A stretch of DNA of 64,000 bases. Source: ZAX-1 sp046533095. Its GTDB lineage: Bacteria > Bacillota > Clostridia > Lachnospirales > Lachnospiraceae. The stretch lies in assembly GCA_046533095.1 (NCBI GenBank), contig JAJQRA010000035.1, positions 1-64,000 of the forward strand. The letters are read 5' to 3'. Positions 6,559 through 14,385 of this stretch are shown piece after piece. Under the pieces are notes generated by a model that did not search any database, had not been told where the DNA came from, and worked only from the letters and a program-made list of their open reading frames with translations. Position numbers and translations under genes: made by a program. How positions within the stretch are numbered: the first letter of the stretch is position 1; each line of letters begins with the position of its first letter.

Positions 6559-6864
6559 CTACATGCGTTCACCTGGTGTCACATCCCCTGGTGTCACATC
6601 CCCTGGTGTCACATCCCCTGGTGTCACAGTACCAAGTGTCAAGTTTATTGTGATCGGAGCCGAGCTACCTGCAACAATGGAAACTTCCGTTGGCGATATA
6701 CTAATTCCTCCAGTGGATTCAAATCCTGCCTTTGCTACATTCGCATCAAAGGGCACTAGCGAAAGCGTTAAGCATACAGTCATAAGAATTGCAAGTACCC
6801 TCTTCATGTTTAGGCGCTTAAAGCTTAATTCAAATGTCTGTCCAGTATTATTTTGTCCTGTCAT
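6559..6864 (-). CDS. short secreted protein ending in a TPGDV repeat, possibly truncated
   Basis: 101 residues; the start at 6864 is supported by CAGGAGG. An N-terminal extension is followed by a signal peptide (MKRVLAILMTVCLTLSLVP, likely cleavage after ANVAKA). The mature part is only about 55 residues: an Ig-like beginning (GISISPTEVSIVAGSSAPIT) then TPGDV repeated four times from a 15-bp DNA repeat (6568-6627). The protein stops abruptly in the repeat, 160 bp from the end of the integrase. A longer exported protein cut short by insertion of the element, or by repeat slippage, is plausible. Confidence 0.6.
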   Translation of the reverse strand: MTGQNNTGQTFELSFKRLNMKRVLAILMTVCLTLSLVPFDANVAKAGFESTGGISISPTEVSIVAGSSAPITINLTLGTVTPGDVTPGDVTPGDVTPGERM

Positions 6865-6945
6865 ATATTATTTCCTCCTGTGTTTTAATATTGGGCGGTG
6901 TCGCCCTGTTGTCTACCCACGTTCGCTTGCTGTCGATTTTTTGTG

Positions 6946-7056
6946 TCATCGGGCATTTTTCCATAATTTTGAAAATTCATTCAGATTTCTTACTCCCACA
7001 GCAGATTTATGCGAATCTTTCATAGGGTTTTGTTCGTCCTCTTCCTTCGTTTTCAT
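6946..7056 (-). CDS. 36-residue mini-ORF upstream of the secreted protein
   Basis: The frame starts at 7056 behind GAAAGGAGC and encodes a charged peptide beginning MKTKEEDEQNPMKDSHKSAV and ending SKLWKNAR. A second short frame (start 6964) overlaps its end and leads into the secreted-protein gene, so this could be a small operon or a frameshifted gene. A promoter-like sequence lies just upstream (7093-7121). No family recognised. Confidence 0.35.
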   Translation of the reverse strand: MKTKEEDEQNPMKDSHKSAVGVRNLNEFSKLWKNAR

Positions 7057-7092
7057 TGCTCCTTTCAAAATATACTTGAACGTTGTGGATAT

Positions 7093-7121
7093 ATTGTATA
7101 CCCTGTTATCAAATTAATCAA
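7093..7121 (-). promoter_or_regulatory. sigma-A-type promoter for the 6559-7056 genes
   Basis: Read leftward: TTGATT at 7121-7116, a 17-bp spacer, and TACAAT at 7098-7093, about 37 bp before the mini-ORF start. The surrounding sequence is AT-rich. Prediction from consensus only. The remaining sequence 7122-7367 shows no convincing gene. Confidence 0.5.
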
Positions 7122-7367
7122 GTTCTTTTTATAAAAAAATTAAAATTTATATATAATTTTTTTAAGTTTTTGTTAAGCTTTTTGAAAAAATTTTTCGATT
7201 TTCTGTAGTTCTATATCTTCCAAACTACCTAAAATTTCCTAGCTTGATTGTTCCCTAGGTTTTCATTTCCTGTGTTTTTACAGTTTCAACATAAAGGAAC
7301 TGTTGTCAGAAAGCCATCGACATTTTCCGAAAAAACTCCGTGCAGAAAATTATATGCAACAAATATT

Positions 7368-7420
7368 TATTCACTCCGGGTAAATACCCCGTCGCTTGTG
7401 GCGGGGAGATTTATTATGAA
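7368..7420. repeat. dispersed palindromic repeat (CCCCG..CGGGG)
   Basis: The segment TTCACTCCGGGTAAATACC followed by CCCGTCGCTTGTGGCGGGG forms a GC-rich hairpin in AT-rich surroundings and recurs, in expanded form, at 34622-34766. It probably belongs to a genome-wide intergenic repeat family and may double as a terminator. It lies 150 bp beyond the broken O-antigen-ligase-like gene. Confidence 0.6.
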
Positions 7421-7573
7421 GATGCTTCTGAAATGACACAGTAATACTGTGTCAAAAGTAGAGCGAATTTTAAGCAAAAAATAAAGCCCCCTTCTTAGAG
7501 TGCTCCATTTTTTGCAGGAATGACGAACAGGGGACTAAGGCTATGCTTTTATCCTATTTACGAGGTAAATTTT

Positions 7574-9274
7574 TTAGCTATGAAGAGGGGGATTTTCGGG
7601 TTTCATTTTCGCGCCTTTTCTAGCAATGTTTTCCATAATCCAAAAAAAGACAAACAAGAGTGGGGTTGTAAATGTCTGGGGATTATTGACCAGCCCCTGC
7701 ATAAGATAGGAGAGTGCGGTTACGCTGCCAATAAGCAGGATTGGCCGTTCCTTTGCCAGTTTCCAAAATCGGACGACAGAGGAAACCAACATGCCAAAGT
7801 ACCCCACAACCCCTAGAAGACCTGTTGTAACAAGAAATTGCAGAAATTCATTATGGGCATCCAGGAACATGACCTTGCCAAGCACGGTTGGCATTTCTGT
7901 TCTGTAAGTCTTATTTATAAATGCAGGAAAGCGATTCAGGTCGACGCCAGACAATTTGTCTATCAAAGGAAGCTCCCTCCATTCCCACACCGTACGTTTC
8001 CAGATGTATCCACGATTGCTTCCGAAAGAGTCCTCTAACTTTAGTGCGCCTATCCAGTGGAATTTCCCTGCAGTTTCAGGGAGAAAATTTGCTATCCCAG
8101 CGGTCAACGCAAAAATGAATAGGGCATACAGCAGTAGCCCAAACCCGATATTCCTTATTCTTATTAAAATTTCTTGGCGCGCTAATAGTGTTTGTTTTGC
8201 AGAAGGGGATTCTATTTTTTGGCATAAGAAGTAGAAGAGTGCAAGAAAGATTATTTCCAGTAGGAGCAATTCTGTACAAAATAGAAATTTTTGCACCTTG
8301 TTTTCCATAAATTCACTAGAAATTTTTGCACCTTGTTTTCCATAAATTTACTAAAAAGAGGTGCATCTAAACCGAATGAAGCACCTAGTGTGGTGGATAT
8401 TCTCATTAAAACTGAACTTAGGGTAAACAGCCCTGCAAGTTGACAGAATGCCCTTATTTTTGCAAAAGAAGACATAGAAAAATAGAGTAGTAGCAAGTAA
8501 GCACTTGAAATACCCAATATCCAGCTTTCGCTTTTGGTTGCATATGTCCCGCAAAATCCGATGACTAAGAATATGGCATAGATTGACTTGGAAACTTTCG
8601 TTTCGCTTAGGTAGAAAAGGCACATCCCAATCGGCATAATTATGCAGTCATAATTAGACGTAAAATTAGCATTTCCTATCGTACTTAAAAAAACGCTATA
8701 TTGAGTTCGAATCAAATTTGTATACATACCAAGCAAATCAATTCCAAAAAAGTTTAGGACTGACAACCCAAAGACAAGCATATTGGTGAACAAGAATATC
8801 CAAATCAAATGTATGGTTGGCTGTAGATATCTGGATATCATAAAATACACAATGATGCACAGGCCCATAAAAAATGCCCCGAGCATGCGCCCATCCTTGG
8901 CCCAAAATGCGTTTACTTTATCATCGCTATTAAGAGTAGAAATAACCACTGCAATGAAAAAATAAGAAGCCAAACAGGTCAAGACGACTGCTTTTATACC
9001 AGAGGTTCTTGGTTCGAGCGGTTAGCGATGTTGGTTCTACCGTGTTGCGCTGGGTTTTAAAAAGTTTCATGCTTAAATTTAACAGTAGCAGAAAAGTGGC
9101 AACCAGGCAAAAAACGAGTGCACTTGTTTGAAAGAAAGAGGTTTTGGCCTGTACAATATCGATATAGTTATTTCTATAATATAGCGGGAATAGCCCGATC
9201 ATCATAACTGTAAATCCATATGTGATGAATCCCAATAGGATATCCCCTTTGTTCTCATATACGTTTGTTTTCAT
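7574..9274 (-). pseudogene. O-antigen ligase/polymerase (Wzy/WaaL)-like membrane protein, two frameshifts
   Basis: Three consecutive leftward frames join into one polytopic membrane protein of roughly 560 residues. The first part (9274-about 8990) and the second (8982-8300) shift frame near 8985-9050. The second and third (about 8290-7574) shift at a 35-bp exact-type duplication (8283-8352); removing one copy restores FSKFMENKVQKFLFCTELLL. The C-terminal part has the Wzy_C/O-antigen ligase signature region (GSNRGYIWKRTVWEWRELPL, then the FLDAHNEFLQFLVTTGLLG loop with the conserved HNxxL motif). The family polymerises or ligates surface glycans at the membrane's outer face. As sequenced it cannot yield a full protein. 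Confidence 0.75.
8283..8352. repeat. 35-bp tandem duplication that breaks the O-antigen-ligase-like gene
   Basis: Two adjacent 35-bp copies start at 8283 and 8318 and differ at one position in the last bases. Thirty-five is not a multiple of three, so the duplication shifts the frame. Reversion by slippage or recombination between copies would restore this junction. Confidence 0.85.
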
Positions 9275-9798
9275 ACTTCACCATATTTCTATCCTGAATT
9301 CCTGCATTCTTTTCGCGTATACGAAATTCTAAGTAGCCTTGATACTCTCAATTATATCATCCACCGTATCAAATGGCAATAGAATTTGCTTTTTGGTTAG
9401 TGCTTTGGCGAATCGGTATTTTCCATTGTTAAACACAGTGATAATAGTGGACAACTGATTGAACACATGATTCATTGAAGTTGAGTTGTCCCCTAAGAAC
9501 CAAGACAACTTCCTCATCAGATAGGCTCTGATTACACAGGCAAGAAGCTGGGAGTTTGGCAGTTTGACGAGGCTAAAAGAAAAACCGAGCTACTACTACA
9601 GAGCAAGGAAATACAAGGAAATTGAAGGGCAAAAATAGATAGCCCTTGGTCTGCAGTGAAGCAAATAGAGGGAAGCAAGCTGAATTTCTTCGTCTAAGGT
9701 TGATTCCCTCTAATCCCAATGAATAAAGCTCTTTGATAATAGATGTATTAAATTGTCGAACGTTTTACTTATTTTGCATAGCTACCTTTAAGGTATAT
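9275..9798. other. gene-poor stretch with unrecognised fragments
   Basis: A 62-residue leftward frame at 9329-9517 (ending TKKQILLPFDTVDDIIESIK) resembles the end of a longer protein but lacks a ribosome binding site, and I cannot assign it. The remainder to 9798 has only short open fragments. It probably consists of gene debris. Confidence 0.4.
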
Positions 9799-10254
9799 TT
9801 AAGAAAGAATAGGTATACAAAACTCACAATACCCTTTTTCAACAAGTCCAATTTGATATCGTTCTAAGACTGGACGATTTTCATCAATTTGACGTTTTTC
9901 TTGTGCCAAAATGTCACCAATTGTTTCCCAAAAATGCTTTACATCATCGGCAGTATGTAAGACCTCAAACACAAGATACGCTCCATGTGGCAATTTCCCA
10001 TGACGAATTGTATTGTCTTGGAAATCAGTTTCAGTAACAAAGCAAACATCATAGCGGCATTTTTCTGGTGGAGTAACCGTAGCGTCATCTTGTGCTATTC
10101 CATATATTATTCCAGTTTCATTCCAAAGATTTTGATTGCGTATCCATTGTTTCATGTTCTCCATAAGTTGAAAATTTTGTGCTCCACCGTATGGACCGAT
10201 TTGGCGCATATAAACAATAGATTGTGCTGTGATATTCTCAATACGAGCTTGCAT
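9799..10254 (-). CDS. GyrI-like (SbmC-type) small-molecule-binding protein
   Basis: 151 residues; start at 10254 with GAAAGGAAGG upstream (an in-frame ATG six codons earlier is less well placed). The opening MQARIENITAQSIVYMRQIG with PYGG is the typical start of the GyrI-like/AraC effector-binding fold (the 'x.vayir..GpY' motif), and the body (GIAQDDATVTPPEKCRYDVC, then LPHGAYLVFEVLHTADDV) follows the family to the end (IPI). These domains bind hydrophobic or cationic compounds. It lies 40 bp downstream of a MerR regulator that carries a related effector domain, suggesting a joint role in sensing or sequestering a toxic compound. Confidence 0.8.
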   Translation of the reverse strand: MQARIENITAQSIVYMRQIGPYGGAQNFQLMENMKQWIRNQNLWNETGIIYGIAQDDATVTPPEKCRYDVCFVTETDFQDNTIRHGKLPHGAYLVFEVLHTADDVKHFWETIGDILAQEKRQIDENRPVLERYQIGLVEKGYCEFCIPILS

Positions 10255-10293
10255 AAAATACCTTCCTTTCAATTCAACAGGTTTTTCCTGTAT

Positions 10294-11127
10294 TTATTTT
10301 TTCTTAACAGGATAATAAAATTCAGTGGTACTATCTTCCGGCAAAATATTCTGTTCTGGGCTTTCTGGACTTTTCCTGAATATCTCAAACGGAGATTTTA
10401 TAAAATAATATCCCGCTAACTCTGCCCAATCACGTTGTTTAGCATAGATAGATGTTAATTTCGAATATGGTCCTTTCATGATTGACTTTACACATAAGCC
10501 AGCTTTGAAATCCCTTGTTCCTGTTACAATTTCTTTAACAGGTATGGCAAATTCAATATCATACTCTGTCGGATTAAATTCAGGGCTATGATACATTGTC
10601 ATGGGCATACCTGTCATCGTAAGGTTACTCATAGCAATTTTCTCAAAGAGCTTACTGAAAAATCCAACATATCCTTTTGAACATTCTTCTAAGTTCAATA
10701 CTTTGCGAATATAAAGAATATTCATAGTTGGAACATCAACAAGTTCCACGTCAATACGATTAAGATATGACATTACTGAATTTCCACTTTCCAAACTCTC
10801 CATATCATCATAAATTAGTTGTAACGTAGTTGCTAAAGATTTAACATCATCTTGAATATCACTCTTTTTCTTACTCAAAAATGTGTAGAGCGTGCTATCC
10901 CTATCATCTTCATCTACATCAATTATGGTCTTGATTTCCTCTAATGAAAAATGCTGTGATTTCAACCGATTGATAAACAGCATTGTTTTTAGCTGTTCTA
11001 TCGAATAATATCTGTATCCGTTTTCGGGATTTACTTCACTTGGCTTAATCAGTCCTATTTCAGCATAATAGCGAAGTGTTTTTGCTGATACTTCACATAT
11101 TTTTGAAAACTCTCCTATAGCTAACAC
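10294..11127 (-). CDS. MerR-family regulator with GyrI-like effector domain (BmrR type)
   Basis: 277 residues. The GTG start at 11127 has AAGGAGGTGG upstream; a longer frame to 11241 would read through the promoter and is rejected. Residues 1-75 are a MerR winged HTH (GEFSKICEVSAKTLRYYAEI, then GLIKPSEVNPENGYRYYS). A coiled-coil dimerisation helix follows (about 80-120), then a GyrI-like ligand-binding domain (about 125-270). BmrR-type proteins activate drug-efflux genes after ligand binding. Its own promoter has the MerR-style long spacer (11156-11186), indicating autoregulation of the two-gene operon with the GyrI-like protein. Confidence 0.88.
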   Translation of the reverse strand: MLAIGEFSKICEVSAKTLRYYAEIGLIKPSEVNPENGYRYYSIEQLKTMLFINRLKSQHFSLEEIKTIIDVDEDDRDSTLYTFLSKKKSDIQDDVKSLATTLQLIYDDMESLESGNSVMSYLNRIDVELVDVPTMNILYIRKVLNLEECSKGYVGFFSKLFEKIAMSNLTMTGMPMTMYHSPEFNPTEYDIEFAIPVKEIVTGTRDFKAGLCVKSIMKGPYSKLTSIYAKQRDWAELAGYYFIKSPFEIFRKSPESPEQNILPEDSTTEFYYPVKKK

Positions 11128-11155
11128 GAAGCCACCTCCTTGTATTTTCAATTCA

Positions 11156-11186
11156 AGTATAAACTTTGCCCCAAGGGTAAAGTCAA
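11156..11186 (-). promoter_or_regulatory. MerR-type promoter with 19-bp spacer
   Basis: Read leftward: TTGACT (11186-11181), 19-bp spacer, TATACT (11161-11156). The spacer contains the dyad CTTTACCC-TTG-GGGCAAAG. A 19-bp spacer with a central dyad is the hallmark of promoters that MerR proteins untwist to activate. It lies 29 bp before the GTG of the MerR gene. Confidence 0.85.
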
Positions 11187-11289
11187 CGGCTTTTTTGAAC
11201 TTCTGCCTTTTTTGAATTCCATTTTTGATTCCGTTCTCCAAGGCATATTGTGACTCGCCAAATTGCGAATTACCATCACTATTTTATTT

Positions 11290-12124
11290 TTATACTTCCA
11301 TTCCACACTTCATATTATCTAATATTTCATGATAGCGTTTTGTTGCCAATTTACTTGGGCTACCTTTTCTACAAAAGGATAATTTGGCAAGTTTTGGGAC
11401 AACACGTTCTACGATTACTTGTCCATCTACAGTCTTGCTTTTTAATATTTCGAATGTTTCAAGAAATCTATGGTCGCTTTTTGCCTGAGCATAAAATGAC
11501 AGAACGTATACGTAATAAAACAAATTATACCCGCCAAGAGGGTATCCCACTTGCATAAACAGTGACCCAATTCCATAGTGGCATGGGCTAATAGGTTTGC
11601 GGATATTCCAATGCTGAAGCAGAAAATCTACGGCTTTATCCGACTGCAAGTCATTATTTAGTAAATTTCTATAACGAAATGCATCTAAAACTACAAGCGT
11701 AGTGTATAGCGTTGAATATTCTGTTTCCTCGCCCAAAGCTGTATTTATTACACTTCCATCCACCATCGAGTTGCTGTGTTTCCAAAAAATACTGGAATGA
11801 TTTCTGTATTCTGCTATCAGCAGAGTATCCCATATGACATAAGGTATTGAGGGCTAAAGCAGTTTGGCAAGGATAAATTCCGCCTTTGGGAAAAACCCTA
11901 AACCTCCCATCTTTTTGCCAAGTACGGAGAATCAATTCTGCAGTGTCTTTTAAAAGTGGTTCATCTGGAGACATGCCGAGTTCTAGTAGGTATAGAGTAC
12001 TCCCTGTAAACGGAGAACCTTTCATTAGACGAATATCTTTTGTTGACCAAAGGTCACTTCCATTGTCATATCTGTGCGATATAATTTCTTCAATATCTGA
12101 TAAATATGGGTTATCTATCTTCAA
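11290..12124 (-). pseudogene. prenyltransferase/squalene-oxidase-repeat-like protein, frameshifted
   Basis: The TTG start at 12124 has CAGGAGG upstream. The first frame (12124-about 11740) contains LETQQLDGGWKCNKYSFGRG and the second (about 11740-11290) contains TEYSTLYTTLVVLDAFRY, so one frameshift near 11730-11760 splits a protein of about 270 residues. The repeated 'QLDGGW' and 'ALNTLCHMGY' helices match the alpha-alpha toroid of prenyltransferase/terpene-cyclase-like proteins. In Clostridia such stand-alone proteins have no firm function. It is probably inactive as sequenced. Confidence 0.7.
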
Positions 12125-12437
12125 GTTATTTGCCTCCTGCTCTGTTTAATTTGAACACTCTAAAATCTTTCTTATTATACACAATATCCAAAAAGATGCC
12201 AATTTTTTTGTTTAAAAATCAATTTGTAAGGCTCAATAATTCTCTTAGCATACCCATTTCTACTATAATATTCCATTTGAAGAAGGTGATGGGTGGCAAT
12301 GGCTAAGCGAAAGTTCTTAATTTTTCTATAGTCGTACTTTTATGATTCCAAGACGTAAAATCTATGATAATGTCATTTTCCAGTAACAATTCTTTATGCT
12401 TTAACAGTAATACCGTTACAATTTTTGATATTTTTTC

Positions 12438-12745
12438 CTAATCTAGCAGATCTGTAATTCCATCAAAGTGGTCAGAATCATTATGTGACGGATATTCATC
12501 TGCATACCTCCATCGCCACTGATACGTAATTCTATCAAAGTGATCAGAATCATTATGTGACAGTACAAATGTTGCTAATTCATACCCATTTTTTGATTCA
12601 TATATTCAATTACTCGTTCAGCATGTTCTTCACATCCACAATCATAAACTACTAGCTCACTTTCATTATCAATAATAATAATACAATCTCCAAAATTTTT
12701 GCTGCAATTTTCATAGCCTTTTGAACTTAAAACTTTAACGAACAT
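12438..12745 (-). pseudogene. metallo-beta-lactamase-fold protein, N-terminal fragment
   Basis: The leftward frame starts at 12745 (MFVKVLSSKGYENCSKNFGD, then CIIIIDNESELVVYDCGCEE and HAERVIEYM). It shifts frame near 12595, then reads YESKNGYELATFVLSHNDSD with HF, and a second near-copy SHNDSDHFDGITDLL. The 'SHNDSDHFDG' stretch is the HxHxDH-type metal motif of ComEC/MBL-fold hydrolases. A 34-bp segment (12462-12495 and 12531-12564) is duplicated, repeating the motif. The protein ends after the first motif, so most of the domain is missing. The sequences 12125-12437 and 12746-13138 show no other recognisable gene. Confidence 0.65.
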
Positions 12746-13138
12746 AATTTCTCTATTCTCAGTACTAATCGCACTTCAATAAAACGAATGATTTAAATCG
12801 ATAAACAATAGTTTTATTTATGAAAAAAGAGAAAATGACCGATTCTCTGGTACAATACGAGAATAATGTTGGTGAATATCTTTGAAACGTCTGAAAACCA
12901 AACCTTCTGGCTTGTTTATTAGAAATATAAATAATACCCTCAATTTTGAACAGATTTAACCATTTATGGTCATTAGCAATTGAGTATGTAAGGACTAAAG
13001 CGCCAACGTTAGTTCTTTCTTTTTGCCTATTCGATATAAATAACAATTTTCAGAATACCTTTTAGCCTTACATCAACTCCCTGTAACTTGTTACAGCCAA
13101 TAGTTGCTCAACGAGTATATTAACGTTTGTGTATGGAT

Positions 13139-13747
13139 TCATTTTGCCAATTGAATTGCAAATGTTGCTTCTTCTTGTGAATATTTCTCTGCCAAACTTT
13201 CAGCATTTTTTATCGCTTCTTCAACACTGCCATTTTGAATAGCTTCAAAGATGTGATTGGGTAACAAGTCGTTTAAACGAATGATTTTACTGCCTTTACT
13301 TTCATAATAGCACAGCATTTCGTCAATTTTCCTTTTATCATAACTTGTAATGCAATCTGATAATACACTAACGCTATAATTTGCTTTGCGTAAGTTGTAA
13401 CAGGTTGATTTAACACAAGCAACAGCATCTGCTCCTGCTATGTAAAAATCACATATTTCATTTTTGCTAATAAAGTCTGTAAATTCTTCACTGCTTAATG
13501 CGTTTCCTTTGTATTTTGTAAAAACATTTTTTGATGCTATTCTTAAGTCTGAGGCTAATTCAGCGCCGCGCGTATTGGGTTTTAAAGTCCTCGTTCCGGC
13601 TGACAAATTTTCATGCCTTATATAAACAACATGAATATCATGATTGACTGCCCAATCAATCGCTTTGTTGATATTTTTAATAATATCCTTGTAATTCTTT
13701 GTTATGTCATTTTGAATATCTATGATTACTAAGGCTTTTTTCTGCAT
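13139..13747 (-). CDS. isochorismatase-family cysteine hydrolase
   Basis: 202 residues; start at 13747 behind CAGGAGGAG. The alpha/beta hydrolase core starts ALVIIDIQNDITKNY with the catalytic Asp; a Lys in the FTKYKGNALSS region and the Cys in AGADAVACVKSTCYN complete the D-K-C triad. The family splits amides or vinyl ethers of small molecules (nicotinamidase, isochorismatase, ureidoacrylate hydrolase), and the substrate cannot be read from sequence. It is divergent from a broken WYL-type regulator that may once have controlled it. Confidence 0.85.
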   Translation of the reverse strand: MQKKALVIIDIQNDITKNYKDIIKNINKAIDWAVNHDIHVVYIRHENLSAGTRTLKPNTRGAELASDLRIASKNVFTKYKGNALSSEEFTDFISKNEICDFYIAGADAVACVKSTCYNLRKANYSVSVLSDCITSYDKRKIDEMLCYYESKGSKIIRLNDLLPNHIFEAIQNGSVEEAIKNAESLAEKYSQEEATFAIQLAK

Positions 13748-13868
13748 AGTGTCTCCTCCTGATAGGTAGATTGATTTGGTTGCTTTTTTATTATACCTTA
13801 TAATTGTTGACAACAGTATGGCAACAATCTATAATGATAATAAAGAAATTTTGGAAGGCGGCTATCAG

Positions 13869-14208
13869 ATGAAAGTTGACAGGCTTGTTAGCATTATTAT
13901 GATACTCCTTGAAGTATTGGCAAGGGTATTGCCATAAAAGAAATGATTTTCGCCTATTCAAACTATCCCGCACATCAAACCTGCAAATCCAAGAGGAATT
14001 TTTTTCACCACGAGATTATCAAAAACCGCAGTTGGATTTTGCTGATATTTTGGCAACTATGCAAACAAAAATCAAAATTCGTATTCATAAATCTGTCATG
14101 GACAGGGTACTTGATTTTTGTGTTAATGAAAAAGACGCGCTTAACAAAATAACAACTAGGCTTGCAGAGTTTGTAGGCAAAGCAATTTTATCGGCATATC
14201 AATCATAG
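13869..14208 (+). pseudogene. YafY/WYL-type transcriptional regulator, internally deleted
   Basis: The frame at 13869 begins MKVDRLVSIIMILLE, the standard first helix of YafY-type HTH_11 regulators, but stops at 13937. A second frame (about 13930-14208) carries the WYL-domain part: CHKRNDFRLFKLSRTSNLQI, then the PRDYQKPQL segment and KIRIHKSVMDRVLDFC. The HTH remainder and most of the middle are lost, so this is a deleted gene of which only the ends remain. Its position, divergent from the hydrolase gene, suggests it was the local regulator. Confidence 0.65.
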
Positions 14209-14314
14209 CGTTGATGTTTTTACATGTTGCTAAATGACAACGTACAAATATGCTATAGGTAAATAGGCTTGAATTCACAATAAGACAGATATGTTTCCAC
14301 GAAATACAAAAAAC

Positions 14315-14344
14315 GGCAAGGCTAGTTTTAAAACCTGTCTTGCC
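14315..14344 (-). terminator. Rho-independent terminator of the rlmD-like gene
   Basis: GGCAAG/CTTGCC outer stem (14315-14320 with 14339-14344) enclosing an imperfect inner stem, followed in the leftward direction by a TTTTTT run. It lies 42 bp past the stop codon of the methyltransferase gene. Confidence 0.7.
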
Positions 14345-14385
14345 ATTTTATCAATTTTCTAATAAATCCAGTATTTAAGCCATTT

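Noticed and set aside
6568..6640. CRISPR-like short direct repeats (GTGTCACATCCCCTG)
   Set aside because: The repeats are contiguous 15-bp units without spacers and encode TPGDV in a secreted protein.
12765..13046. 93-residue leftward open frame
   Set aside because: No ribosome binding site and no recognisable family; compositional bias resembles non-coding AT-rich DNA.
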